64,000 bases of DNA from Peptoniphilus mikwangii. GTDB taxonomy: Bacteria; Bacillota; Clostridia; Tissierellales; Peptoniphilaceae. A model generated the notes under the pieces. It was not told the DNA's origin and did not search any database. It saw nothing but the letters and a program-made list of their open reading frames with translations. Positions 53,113 through 62,423 of the stretch are shown one piece after another. Location: the NCBI RefSeq assembly GCF_000468535.1, contig NZ_AUQY01000002.1:186001-250000 (forward strand). The letters are read 5' to 3'. A program made the translations under genes and the position numbers. Positions within the stretch are counted from its first letter, which is position 1. Each line of letters begins with the position of its first letter.

Positions 53113-54513
53113 ATGGATAATTATGATTTAATAAGAGATAGTAAAGAAAATATTGATGAATATATAAAAAATGTAGAGAAAAATTATGGACATAATAAAA
53201 GGGCTAAAATAATAACTCATGGTTGTCAAATGAATGAACATGATTCAGAAAAAATTGAATGGATTTTAGAAAAAATGGGATATGAAATAATTCAAGATTT
53301 AGCTAATAGTGATTTAGTTGTATTAAATACATGTTCAGTAAGACATTCTGCAGAAGATAAGGTATATGGACAATTAGGAGTTTTAAAACATTTAAAGAAG
53401 AAAAAAAACAACTTAAAGGTAGCCGTATGTGGTTGTATGATGCAAAGAAAAGAGTCTAGAAATTATGTAATAGATAAGTTTGAAAATGTAGATATAATAT
53501 TTGGAACAAATAATATTTGGAAGTTACCGGAACTTCTTTTAAAAAATTATGAGACTAATAAATTATCAATGGATATAGAAGAAAATTTTAGCGGTATTGA
53601 TGATACTTTGGGAGCTAACAGGCTGTATCCATATAAATCTTATGTTAACATAATGTATGGATGTAATAATTTTTGTACTTTTTGTATAGTTCCATATACA
53701 AGAGGAAGAGAGCAAAGTAGAGATCCAAGAGATATAATAAGAGAAATAGAGTTATTGGCAAAAAACGGGACTAAAGAAGTTACATTATTAGGCCAAAATG
53801 TAAATTCATATGGAAAAAACTTACAGAAACCAATAAGCTTTGCAAATTTATTGTACAGAATAAATGAAATCGATGGGATTGATAGAATAAGATTTATGAC
53901 TTCACATCCAAAAGATATATCGGATGAATTAATATATGCCTATAGAGATTTAGATAAACTTTGTAATTTTTTACATTTACCGGTTCAATCAGGTTCAAGT
54001 AGGATATTAAAATTAATGAATAGAAAATATACTAAAGAAGATTATTTGAAAAAAATTGATAAAATAAAAACTGTAAATCCTAATATAGCATTATGCACCG
54101 ATTTAATGGTTGGATTTCCTGGAGAAACTGAAGAGGATTTCATGGAGACAATTGATTTAGTAAAAAAAGTTCAGTATGATACATCATTTACATTTATATA
54201 TTCTAAACGAGAAGGAACTTTTGCTGCAAAATCTAATGAGCAAATCCCGGATAAAATTAAACATGATAGATTTCAAAAACTTATAGATGTCTTATATCCA
54301 ATTCAGTTTGAAAAAAATAAAAAGTATATAGGACGAAATGTTAAAGTTTTAGTGGAAGATGTAAGTAAGAATAACTCTGAAAATGTAAGTGGTAGAACAG
54401 AAGAATTTAAGTTAGTTAATTTTAGGGCAGATAAAAATAAAATAGGTAAAATAGTTAATGTGAAAATAATAGATGCTAATACATTTTCTTTAACAGGTGA
54501 AATAATTGAGTAA
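53113..54513 (+). CDS. miaB: tRNA-2-methylthio-N6-dimethylallyladenosine synthase
   Basis: Radical SAM methylthiotransferase that converts i6A37 to ms2i6A37 in tRNAs reading UNN codons. 466 residues: N-terminal MTTase domain with cysteines in THGCQMNEHDSE, NTCSVRHSAED and VCGCMMQ; radical SAM CNNFCTFCIVPYTRG near 196; C-terminal TRAM domain. AGGAAAGGA precedes ATG 53113; the ORF extends upstream to 53032 but that part overlaps the LysR terminator. miaA, giving its substrate, lies downstream. Confidence 0.96.
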   Translation: MDNYDLIRDSKENIDEYIKNVEKNYGHNKRAKIITHGCQMNEHDSEKIEWILEKMGYEIIQDLANSDLVVLNTCSVRHSAEDKVYGQLGVLKHLKKKKNNLKVAVCGCMMQRKESRNYVIDKFENVDIIFGTNNIWKLPELLLKNYETNKLSMDIEENFSGIDDTLGANRLYPYKSYVNIMYGCNNFCTFCIVPYTRGREQSRDPRDIIREIELLAKNGTKEVTLLGQNVNSYGKNLQKPISFANLLYRINEIDGIDRIRFMTSHPKDISDELIYAYRDLDKLCNFLHLPVQSGSSRILKLMNRKYTKEDYLKKIDKIKTVNPNIALCTDLMVGFPGETEEDFMETIDLVKKVQYDTSFTFIYSKREGTFAAKSNEQIPDKIKHDRFQKLIDVLYPIQFEKNKKYIGRNVKVLVEDVSKNNSENVSGRTEEFKLVNFRADKNKIGKIVNVKIIDANTFSLTGEIIE

Positions 54514-57142
54514 AAAAGAAGAAAAATTAACTCCTATGATGGAGCAATATTTAGAAATTAAAAAAAAGCATAAAGATGAAATTTTATTTTTTAGACTTGG
54601 AGATTTTTATGAAATGTTTTTTGAAGATGCAATAATAGCATCTAAAGAACTTGAAATTACTTTGACTAAGAGAAGTAGTACGGGGGAAAACACTCCAATG
54701 TGTGGAGTTCCATATCATGTTGCGGATAGTTATATTTCAAAACTAATAAATAAAGGTTATAAAGTTGCAATTTGTGATCAAATGGAAGATCCAAAACTTG
54801 CAAAGACAATAGTTAAGAGAGAAGTTACAAAAATAGTAACTCCTGGTACTTTTACTGACTTTAATTATTTGAAAAAAGATGAAAATAATTATTTGTTATG
54901 TACTGTAATAAATAATAACAGTATATATTTAAGTTATACAGATTATAGCACAGGAGAATTATATACAACATCAAAAACATTTTTTAATTTTAATGAATTA
55001 TTAGATTTTTTTATAAATGAATGTTATAGAATAAATCCTTCAGAAATTTTGATTAATAGAATAAAAAATAAGAAGTTAAATTCTATTTTAAAATTTTCAA
55101 ATTTATATATAAATTATATCGAAGATTTTTATGAGTCTATTCATGATATAGAATTTACGAATGAAGAAATCAGTTTAATAAATAATAATATTTTTAATGA
55201 TATAGAAAAATTAAAAACAACAAACAAGATAAGCGACTATTCCTCAATTTATATATTGATTAAATATTTGATAAAAACTCAGAAAGATAGTTTGAGTCAT
55301 CTTAATTCAATCATATATTATAATAGTGATGAATATTTGCTTCTTGATGAGAGTTCTAAAAGAAACCTTGAACTTGTAAAGGGAATTAATACCGGAAATA
55401 AATCACAATCATTGCTTGAAATTTTAGATAAAACAAAAACATCAATGGGCTCAAGAGAATTAAAGAAGTGGATAGAAGAGCCGCTTCTAAATGAATGTGC
55501 TATTAATGATAGATTTGATAAAATAAATGAATTAAAAAGAGATTTATTGTTATTAGATGATCTAAAGCTTCAACTTAAAGAGATATATGATATAGAAAGA
55601 CTAAGTGTTAAAATTTCAAACAGGACTATAACTCCAAAAGAAATTATATCTCTTTTAATATCATTAAATTCAATTAAAAATATAAAAAATATTTTAATTT
55701 CTAGCGATAATTTAACTTTAATAAAAATTGCAGAATCTCTGGATTCATTAGCATCTATAAGAAAAAGAATAACAGATATTATAATAGATGATCCTCCTGT
55801 TAATATTGATGAGAATAGATTTATAAAAACAGGATATTCTACAGAGTTGGATGAATTGTTTGCCGCAAGTGAAAAAGGTAGAGAATGGATACTTTCATTA
55901 GAAGATAAAGAGAGAAAAAGAACATCTATAAAAGGTTTAAAAATAAAATATAATAAAATTTTAGGGTATTTTATAGAAGTAACAAAATCTTATTCAAATC
56001 AAGTTCCTAAAGATTATATAAGAAAACAAACTTTAGTTGGCTCTGAGAGATACTTTTCTATAGAGCTTAAAGAAATGGAATCTAAATTATTAAGCTCAAA
56101 AGGTGAAGCATTTAAACTGCAAATGGAAATATATAAAAGTTTAAAAGAATTTTTAGCTGATAATATAATACAAATACAAAAAGTAGCAAAAAATATATCA
56201 AAATTAGATGTATTGGTATCTCTATGTACTGTTGCAATTGATAATAATTATGTAAGACCTTCTATAAATAAAGATGGTATTATTGAAATTAAAAATGGAA
56301 GGCATCCAATAGTTGAATTAAAATTGCAAGAAGAACTATTTGTTCCAAATGACACATTGCTTGATGCAAATAATAACTTAATTCACATTATAACAGGGCC
56401 AAATATGGCAGGTAAATCTACATATATGAGACAGGTGGCAATTATTGTTATAATGGCTCATATGGGCTCTTATGTGCCGTGTGAATCAGCTAATATATCG
56501 ATAGTTGATAAAATCTTTACAAGGATTGGAGCTTCGGATAATTTAGCTAAAGGGGACAGTACTTTCATGGTAGAGATGAAAGAAGTTGCGAATATAGTTA
56601 AAAATGCAACTAAAAATTCTTTAATAATTTTAGATGAAGTCGGCAGAGGTACAAGTACTTATGATGGACTTTCTATAGCCTGGGCTCTAGTAGAATATTT
56701 GGTGACAAATATTCATGCAAAGACATTATTTGCTACGCATTATCATGAATTGGTAAATTTAAGTAATAAATATAATAATATAAATAATCTTACGATATCA
56801 GTTGAAAAGCAAAATGATTCAATTGTATTTTTAAGGAAAATAGTTGAAGGGTTCAGCAATAATTCTTACGGGATTGATGTTGCAAAACTTGCAGGAATAA
56901 ATGATTTTATAATTCAAAGATCAAATGAAATTCTTGAATTTATTCAAAACAATGAAGATATGAATATAAAAAATAATATTGCAAAGAAAGATAAAATAAA
57001 GGTTAGTCAAAAAACTATTTTTGATATGAAGAAAGATGAATTTCTAAAAAAATTAAGCACACTTAATATTAATTCATTATCACCAATAGAAGCACTTAAT
57101 TTATTAAATGATATTATAAATGAGGTAAATGATATAATATGA
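54506..57142 (+). CDS. mutS: DNA mismatch repair protein MutS
   Basis: Mismatch-recognition ATPase, 878 residues. Mismatch-binding FYEMF (Phe-x-Glu) lies near residue 36. The lever and clamp domains follow, then the ABC-type ATPase with GPNMAGKSTYMRQ near 630 and DEVGRGTSTYDG. AGGTGA precedes TTG 54506, which overlaps miaB by eight bases. First of mutS-mutL-miaA-ynbB, all overlapping or closely spaced. Confidence 0.97.
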   Translation: MSKKEEKLTPMMEQYLEIKKKHKDEILFFRLGDFYEMFFEDAIIASKELEITLTKRSSTGENTPMCGVPYHVADSYISKLINKGYKVAICDQMEDPKLAKTIVKREVTKIVTPGTFTDFNYLKKDENNYLLCTVINNNSIYLSYTDYSTGELYTTSKTFFNFNELLDFFINECYRINPSEILINRIKNKKLNSILKFSNLYINYIEDFYESIHDIEFTNEEISLINNNIFNDIEKLKTTNKISDYSSIYILIKYLIKTQKDSLSHLNSIIYYNSDEYLLLDESSKRNLELVKGINTGNKSQSLLEILDKTKTSMGSRELKKWIEEPLLNECAINDRFDKINELKRDLLLLDDLKLQLKEIYDIERLSVKISNRTITPKEIISLLISLNSIKNIKNILISSDNLTLIKIAESLDSLASIRKRITDIIIDDPPVNIDENRFIKTGYSTELDELFAASEKGREWILSLEDKERKRTSIKGLKIKYNKILGYFIEVTKSYSNQVPKDYIRKQTLVGSERYFSIELKEMESKLLSSKGEAFKLQMEIYKSLKEFLADNIIQIQKVAKNISKLDVLVSLCTVAIDNNYVRPSINKDGIIEIKNGRHPIVELKLQEELFVPNDTLLDANNNLIHIITGPNMAGKSTYMRQVAIIVIMAHMGSYVPCESANISIVDKIFTRIGASDNLAKGDSTFMVEMKEVANIVKNATKNSLIILDEVGRGTSTYDGLSIAWALVEYLVTNIHAKTLFATHYHELVNLSNKYNNINNLTISVEKQNDSIVFLRKIVEGFSNNSYGIDVAKLAGINDFIIQRSNEILEFIQNNEDMNIKNNIAKKDKIKVSQKTIFDMKKDEFLKKLSTLNINSLSPIEALNLLNDIINEVNDII

Positions 57143-58998
57143 GCATTATACTTTTAGATGAAGCCACTATAGCTAAAATAGCTGCCGGTGAAATAATAGA
57201 AAATCCGGCATCTATAGTCAAAGAGTTATTAGAAAATTCAATAGACGCTAAAGCAAAAAATATAATTGTTGAAGTTAGAGGAAATATAGGAAGTTATATA
57301 AGAATAACGGATGATGGAATAGGAATGGATAAAGATGATCTAAACTTAGCATTTTTACGTCATTCTACATCAAAATTAAAAACTGCTGAAGATTTGCATA
57401 ATATAGTATCACTTGGATTTAGAGGTGAAGCATTAGCTAGCATATCGCATATAAGTAAAATAGAAGTTTTAACAAAAACTAAAGATGATTTATCCGGAAC
57501 AAGAGCAGAAATTGAAGATGGTAAAATAGTAAAAATGAACAGTATTGGACTACCTGTCGGAACAACTTTTTATGTAAAAGATGTATTTTATAATATGCCT
57601 GTAAGAAAGAAATATTTAAAATTAGATAATACAGAATTTAATTATATTTATGAAGTTGTACAAAAAATAGCATTAGGGAATCCTGATATATCAATAAAAT
57701 TAATAAGAGATAATAAAGTTATTTTAAATTCATCAGCAACTGATAATTTGAAGAATCATATATTTTCTATACTTGGAAGAGAAGTAGCATCAAATTTGAT
57801 AGAGGTGAACTTTAGTTCTAATTCTTATAAAATAAAAAGTTTTATATCCAATAATAAATTATATCGATCTAATAGGTATCATCAGTACATTTATATAAAT
57901 GGTAGATATGTTAAAAATTTAGATATATCTAAAGAAATAGAAAAACATTATTATTCATTGATACCGTTAAATAGATATCCTGTATTTTTATTATATATAG
58001 ACATTGATCCTATACTTGTTGATGTAAATGTACATCCTAAGAAACATGAAGTTAAATTGTCGAAAGAAAATAATATACTTGCAATTTTATCTGACTTAGT
58101 TGATGAAACTTTATATCCTAATAGAAGTATTATAAATCCAATCAAAGAAGAACCAAAAGAAAGAAATATAAATATTTTTGAAATGTTTAAAGAAGTTGAT
58201 TTTGAACAAAATACTGAAAATAAAACAGAAAATTTTATTTATAATAATTCTATAGAAGAATTTGAAAGTAAAACGAATGCTTTTTTTGAAGAGCAGAAAT
58301 ATATTTATAACAATACAAACAATACATGTGAAAATAATGAAGATTTTAAAAATATCAATAGCTCATTAGAGAATTCAAATACGAATAATAATGAAGATAG
58401 TAGTAAAATAGATTGTGATTTATTAAATACAAGATTAGTTGGGATACTTTTTAAAACATTTATAATTTTGGAAAATTATTCTAGAGGAAGGTGCTATTTA
58501 ATAGATCAACATGCTGCACATGAAAGAATATTATATGAGAAATTTAAGGAACAGTTTGAAAATTCCGAAGTATTAAGCCAAATTTTGATTACTCCTGAAA
58601 TAATAGAGCTTAGTGTAGAAGAAAAAGAAAAATTGGAAAATAATTATGAATTATTTAAATCATTGGGATTTGAAATTGAAGAATTTGGAGAAAATTCAAT
58701 AGTAATTAGACAAGTTCCAATGATTTTTGGACATGGAGTAAGATATGATTTTATTCATGATACGATAGATTCTTTAGATAAGATAAAACAATCTAGTTAT
58801 GAAGTTGATTCATATAAAATTATGAAAAAAGCTTGTAAAGCTGCTGTTAAAGCAGGAGATGAATTATCTGATATGGAAGTTCAAGCATTGATAAAATCTC
58901 TATTAGAATGTAAAAATCCCTACACATGTCCTCATGGACGTCCTACAATTATTGAACTAAAAAGTTTAGAAATAGAAAAATTATTCTTAAGGGAGTGA
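57139..58998 (+). CDS. mutL: DNA mismatch repair protein MutL
   Basis: GHKL ATPase coordinating mismatch repair, 619 residues. N-terminal ATPase motifs: ELLENSIDA, DDGIGM, FRGEAL. The C-terminal domain has the endonuclease motif in IDQHAAHERILYEKF near residue 456 and CPHGRPT near the end, so this MutL nicks DNA itself, as expected in a bacterium without MutH. The Asn-rich linker (about 340-430) is poorly conserved. Starts within the mutS stop (ATGA). Confidence 0.97.
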   Translation: MSIILLDEATIAKIAAGEIIENPASIVKELLENSIDAKAKNIIVEVRGNIGSYIRITDDGIGMDKDDLNLAFLRHSTSKLKTAEDLHNIVSLGFRGEALASISHISKIEVLTKTKDDLSGTRAEIEDGKIVKMNSIGLPVGTTFYVKDVFYNMPVRKKYLKLDNTEFNYIYEVVQKIALGNPDISIKLIRDNKVILNSSATDNLKNHIFSILGREVASNLIEVNFSSNSYKIKSFISNNKLYRSNRYHQYIYINGRYVKNLDISKEIEKHYYSLIPLNRYPVFLLYIDIDPILVDVNVHPKKHEVKLSKENNILAILSDLVDETLYPNRSIINPIKEEPKERNINIFEMFKEVDFEQNTENKTENFIYNNSIEEFESKTNAFFEEQKYIYNNTNNTCENNEDFKNINSSLENSNTNNNEDSSKIDCDLLNTRLVGILFKTFIILENYSRGRCYLIDQHAAHERILYEKFKEQFENSEVLSQILITPEIIELSVEEKEKLENNYELFKSLGFEIEEFGENSIVIRQVPMIFGHGVRYDFIHDTIDSLDKIKQSSYEVDSYKIMKKACKAAVKAGDELSDMEVQALIKSLLECKNPYTCPHGRPTIIELKSLEIEKLFLRE

Positions 58999-59002
58999 TT
59001 AG

Positions 59003-59920
59003 TTGGACAATCTTTTAATATTAACAGGACCTACTGGAATAGGGAAGACTGAACTTTCTTTAAGTATATCTCGAAAATATAATTGCGAAATAATATCTGC
59101 AGATTCAATGCAAATTTATAAAGAAATGGATATTGGAACAGCTAAAATAAATATAAACGAAACGGATATACCACATTATATGATTGATGTGGTATATCCA
59201 TGTGATGATTTTAGTGTTGCGGATTTTAAAAAACAGTCTGTCAGCTTAATAAGTGAAATAAATAAAAATGGGAAACTTCCATTTATTGTGGGGGGTACAG
59301 GATTATATATAAATTCTTTAGTTTATGATTTGAGTTTCCAAAGAGTAAAAAAAAATGAAGAGTATAGAAACTATTTGGAATCTCTAATTAATAAAAATGG
59401 TGTATTGTATTTGTATGAAAAACTAAAAGAAAAAAATATCAATATTGCAAATAAAATAGATAAAAATAACAGAAATAGGATAATTAGAGCATTAGAAATT
59501 TTAGAATTTTCGAGTGATGGAGAATATGAAAATTTAAGAAAAGAAAATAATAATTATAATTTACTTTTTTTAGGAATTAATATGAAAAGAGAAAAATTAT
59601 ATGAAAAAATAAATAACAGAGTAGATTTAATGATTGAACAAGGTTTAGTTCAGGAAGTAAAGTTTTTATTAAATAAATATAAAAACTGCGAATTAAATAG
59701 CTTTAAAGCAATAGGATATAAAGAAATAATATCATATTTAAAATTGGAATTAACATTGGATGAAGCTATAGATTTAATTAAGAAAAATTCAAGACATTAT
59801 GCAAAAAGACAAATTACATGGTTTAAAAGAGATAGTAGAATAATTTGGTTCGATAAAGATGATAAAGATTTAGAAGAAAAAATTATGAATACAATAGGAG
59901 AAAAATTTGGAAAAATATAA
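59003..59920 (+). CDS. miaA: tRNA dimethylallyltransferase
   Basis: Transfers dimethylallyl to A37 of tRNAs reading UNN codons, the step before MiaB. 305 residues: P-loop GPTGIGKTELS at the start, DSMQIYKEMDIGTAK, the DVV-P-DDFSVADF segment, and RNRIIRALEI. GGGAGTGA supports TTG 59003. It overlaps ynbB by 14 bases. No hfq gene intervenes, although miaA-hfq is common in related bacteria. Confidence 0.96.
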   Translation: MDNLLILTGPTGIGKTELSLSISRKYNCEIISADSMQIYKEMDIGTAKININETDIPHYMIDVVYPCDDFSVADFKKQSVSLISEINKNGKLPFIVGGTGLYINSLVYDLSFQRVKKNEEYRNYLESLINKNGVLYLYEKLKEKNINIANKIDKNNRNRIIRALEILEFSSDGEYENLRKENNNYNLLFLGINMKREKLYEKINNRVDLMIEQGLVQEVKFLLNKYKNCELNSFKAIGYKEIISYLKLELTLDEAIDLIKKNSRHYAKRQITWFKRDSRIIWFDKDDKDLEEKIMNTIGEKFGKI

Positions 59921-61193
59921 AAGTTTATTATTGGATAATTATAATATAGATAAGTCTATAATTAATTTTGTAGATGAATGTGAAAATTTACTTATAGAAA
60001 AATTTAATGATAGAAAAAAAATAAGCCAATATAATCAAGTAAAAATACTTAACAGTATGCAAAAAAATAAACTACAGGCTACTGATTTTAATTGGACGAC
60101 AGGATATGGTTACGGTGATATAGGTCGTGAAAAAGTAGAAAGTATTTATAAAGATATATTTAATACCGAAGATGCTTTAGTTAGACCTAATATAGTTAGT
60201 GGAACTCATGCTATATCTCTTGCATTATTCGGAATTTTAAAGCCAAATGATCATTTTATATATGCATCAGGAACACCATATGATACTTTATTAAAAGTTA
60301 TTGGAGTTAACGGAACAGAATATGGAAATATGCTTGAAATGGGTATAAAATATTCTGAAATTCCATTAAAGGATAATTTAGTTGACATAGATGGGTTAAA
60401 AGATGAGATCCGTCCTAATACAAAATTAGTTTGTATACAAAGATCTACAGGATATAGCAATAGAAGAGCTTTAACTATGGATGAAATCAAAAAATCAATT
60501 GAATTAATAAAAGAAATTAATAAAGATATAATAATTTTTGTAGATAATTGTTATGGAGAATTTACAGATATTAATGAGCCTACTGATTTTGGAGCGGATT
60601 TAATGGCGGGATCATTAATTAAGAATCCGGGTGGTGGACTTGCATATTCCGGAGGATATATAGTAGGTAAACACAATTTAATAAATAGAATATCTAATAG
60701 ATTAACAGCTCCCGGAATAGGTAAAGAATGTGGACTTAGTTTTGGGATGACAAGACAAATATTACAAGGATTATTTATTTCTCCGAAGGTTGTTGAAGAT
60801 GCTATAAACTCTGCTCAACTATTTTCTTGTGTATTTGAAAAATTAGGATATAATTGTATTCCAAAAACAGATGATATTAGATCTGATATAATACTTTCGA
60901 TAGAATTAAAAAATCCTGAAAAACTTAAACAATTTTGTAGGGCAATACAAGAAGCATCTCCTGTTGATTCACATTTTTTACCGGAACCATGGGATATGCC
61001 TGGATATGAAGATAAAGTAATAATGGCAGCAGGTGATTTTATAGAGGGCTCATCAATAGAATTATCTGCTGATGGACCTATGAGAGAACCTTATTTTGTA
61101 TATTATCAGGGAGGATTGACATATTATCATGCAAAATTTGCACTTTTAAAAGTTTTATCAAATTTTAAAAGTAATGGGTTTTTAGATATTTAG
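59907..61193 (+). CDS. ynbB: PLP-dependent YnbB-like protein (methionine gamma-lyase family)
   Basis: 428-residue fold-type I PLP protein, historically named aluminium resistance protein. Features include FNWTTGYGYGDIGREK near 57, VSGTHAISLALFG, DNCYGEF (PLP Asp) and the Schiff-base Lys in AGSLIKNPGGGLAYSGGY near 236. Real substrate unknown; annotation as a methionine gamma-lyase rests on fold similarity. AGGAG precedes TTG 59907. Its placement between miaA and lexA is conserved in Firmicutes. Confidence 0.88.
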   Translation: MEKYKSLLLDNYNIDKSIINFVDECENLLIEKFNDRKKISQYNQVKILNSMQKNKLQATDFNWTTGYGYGDIGREKVESIYKDIFNTEDALVRPNIVSGTHAISLALFGILKPNDHFIYASGTPYDTLLKVIGVNGTEYGNMLEMGIKYSEIPLKDNLVDIDGLKDEIRPNTKLVCIQRSTGYSNRRALTMDEIKKSIELIKEINKDIIIFVDNCYGEFTDINEPTDFGADLMAGSLIKNPGGGLAYSGGYIVGKHNLINRISNRLTAPGIGKECGLSFGMTRQILQGLFISPKVVEDAINSAQLFSCVFEKLGYNCIPKTDDIRSDIILSIELKNPEKLKQFCRAIQEASPVDSHFLPEPWDMPGYEDKVIMAAGDFIEGSSIELSADGPMREPYFVYYQGGLTYYHAKFALLKVLSNFKSNGFLDI

Positions 61194-61202
61194 ATATATA
61201 GA

Positions 61203-61242
61203 ATATAGAAAAATGTGACCTTAAGGTCACATTTTTCTATAT
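61203..61242. terminator. Bidirectional terminator, ynbB / lexA
   Basis: Perfect 40-base palindrome (61203-61222 and 61223-61242; core GTGACCTT/AAGGTCAC) between convergent genes; it contains the end of lexA. Confidence 0.88.
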
Positions 61243-61844
61243 AATCCAATTATTTTACCTAATATTTTTAATTCTTTTACGTAAATAGGTTCCATAAAAT
61301 CATTTTCTGGTTGTAATTTGTAAAAATCTTTTTCTTTATAAAAAGTTTTAATTGTAGATTCGTCACCGATTAAAGCAAGAACTTTATCTCCATTTTTAGC
61401 GTATTCAGATTTTTCTATTATAACATAATCACCATCAAATATTCCTACATTTATCATACTTTCACCTTTAACTTTTAAGATAAAAAGATTTTTATCTCGA
61501 ACAAATTCAATAGGGAGGGGACAAGTATCTTCTATATTATCGTATGCTAAAATTGGCATTCCTGCAGTTACAGAACCTACTATTGGTATGTCGACAGTCT
61601 TTTTTTTAATCATTAACACATCATCATTATTATCTATTATTTCAATAGCCCTTGGTTTTGTAGGATCTTTTTTTAAATAACCTTTATTTTCTAATCTTTC
61701 TATACTTGTATGAACAGTAGAAGTACTTTTAATATTTAATTTAATTCCTATTTCTCTAACAGTAGGAGGATATCCTTTAGATTCTAAAAATCTTTTTATG
61801 AAAAAAAGTATATCTTTTTCGCGTTGGCTTAAATCTTCGTACAT
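61227..61844 (-). CDS. lexA: SOS repressor LexA
   Basis: Repressor of the DNA-damage response, 205 residues. Winged-helix DNA-binding domain (1-65, YPPTVREIGIKLNIKSTSTVH). Autocleavage is at the Ala-Gly of SVTAGMPIL near residue 92. The catalytic Ser is in VKGESMINVGI near 128 and the Lys in GDKVLALIGD near 165. AGGAGG precedes ATG. Promoter on the minus strand overlaps SOS-box-like sequence, consistent with autoregulation. Confidence 0.97.
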   Translation of the reverse strand: MYEDLSQREKDILFFIKRFLESKGYPPTVREIGIKLNIKSTSTVHTSIERLENKGYLKKDPTKPRAIEIIDNNDDVLMIKKKTVDIPIVGSVTAGMPILAYDNIEDTCPLPIEFVRDKNLFILKVKGESMINVGIFDGDYVIIEKSEYAKNGDKVLALIGDESTIKTFYKEKDFYKLQPENDFMEPIYVKELKILGKIIGLYRKM

Positions 61845-61873
61845 TAAAAAACCTCCTAAATTTATTTGATTTA

Positions 61874-61902
61874 ATTATATCAAAAAAGAACAAATATTTC
61901 AA
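61874..61902 (-). promoter_or_regulatory. lexA promoter
   Basis: Minus-strand TTGAAA (61902-61897) and TATAAT (61879-61874), 17-base spacer. A LexA-box-like sequence (61900-61913) overlaps its -35 end. Confidence 0.75.
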
Positions 61903-61982
61903 ACAAATGTTTAATTTATATTGACAATGAATGTATGTTCGGTTAAAATATAAATAGAACATATATTCTGAACATATATTTA
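61900..61982. promoter_or_regulatory. Cluster of LexA (SOS) box-like sites
   Basis: Against the Gram-positive box CGAAC-N4-GTTCG, four 14-base sites stand out: 61900-61913 (7 of 10 fixed positions), 61928-61941 (8 of 10), 61956-61969 (7 of 10) and the overlapping 61969-61982 (6 of 10). The second lies inside the yneA promoter spacer and the first at the lexA -35. Counts are by eye. Confidence 0.75.
61921..61949 (+). promoter_or_regulatory. yneA-like gene promoter
   Basis: TTGACA (61921-61926) and TAAAAT (61944-61949), 17-base spacer, with the best LexA-like box between the two elements. Confidence 0.8.
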
Positions 61983-62002
61983 AATATTTAAAGGGGATAT
62001 TT

Positions 62003-62296
62003 ATGAAAAATAAAAAAATTATTATTAATAAAATTAGATGTTTATTTTTGTTAGCATTAATGTTTATATTTACAACAGCTGTAAAAACTGTTAATTTAAC
62101 TTCATATTTATGTCAAAATAATTGTAAAAATGTATATTATATTGTATCTGAAAATGATAATTTGTGGAACATAGTTGATAATTATCAATATAACTATGAA
62201 AAAAGAGATTATATTGATAAAATTATTAAACTTAATAATATAGATAATCAGCTAAAACCAGGAGACATAATTTTAATTCCTGATGTACTTAATTAA
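62003..62296 (+). CDS. yneA: YneA-like SOS cell-division inhibitor with LysM domain
   Basis: 97-residue protein: one N-terminal membrane helix (about 12-30), then a LysM domain (YYIVSENDNLWNIVDNY, then INNIDNQLKPGDIILIP-like end). Size, topology and position divergent from lexA match B. subtilis YneA, which delays septation during DNA damage. AAAGGGGATA precedes ATG. The SOS-type promoter reinforces the call. It has no catalytic domain, so it is not a wall hydrolase. Confidence 0.85.
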   Translation: MKNKKIIINKIRCLFLLALMFIFTTAVKTVNLTSYLCQNNCKNVYYIVSENDNLWNIVDNYQYNYEKRDYIDKIIKLNNIDNQLKPGDIILIPDVLN

Positions 62297-62329
62297 CATT
62301 ATTAGATGTCAGAAATACTTTGACAGTAG

Positions 62330-62381
62330 CACGCATAATAAATGTCACAAAATAATAATTTTGTGACATTTATTATGCGTG
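62330..62381. terminator. 24-bp perfect palindrome after the yneA-like gene
   Basis: Arms 62330-62353 and 62358-62381 are perfect complements around the loop AATA. No T run follows directly, but a second terminator hairpin begins two bases later. It probably helps end the yneA-like transcript. Confidence 0.6.
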
Positions 62382-62382
62382 T

Positions 62383-62416
62383 AAAAAAAGAACAGTAATT
62401 TTACTGTTCTTTTTTT
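62383..62416. terminator. Bidirectional terminator, yneA-like / YfcC gene
   Basis: Perfect 16-bp arms AAAAAAAGAACAGTAA (62383-62398) and complement (62401-62416), two-base loop, A/T tails on both sides. Confidence 0.9.
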
Positions 62417-62423
62417 AGTTAAA

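Noticed and set aside
62003-62296. LysM cell-wall hydrolase
   Set aside because: There is only a membrane helix and one LysM domain, with no catalytic domain; position next to lexA fits YneA.
62330-62416. Miniature inverted-repeat transposon
   Set aside because: Arms differ from the other palindromes, no target duplication is visible, and the position fits transcription termination.
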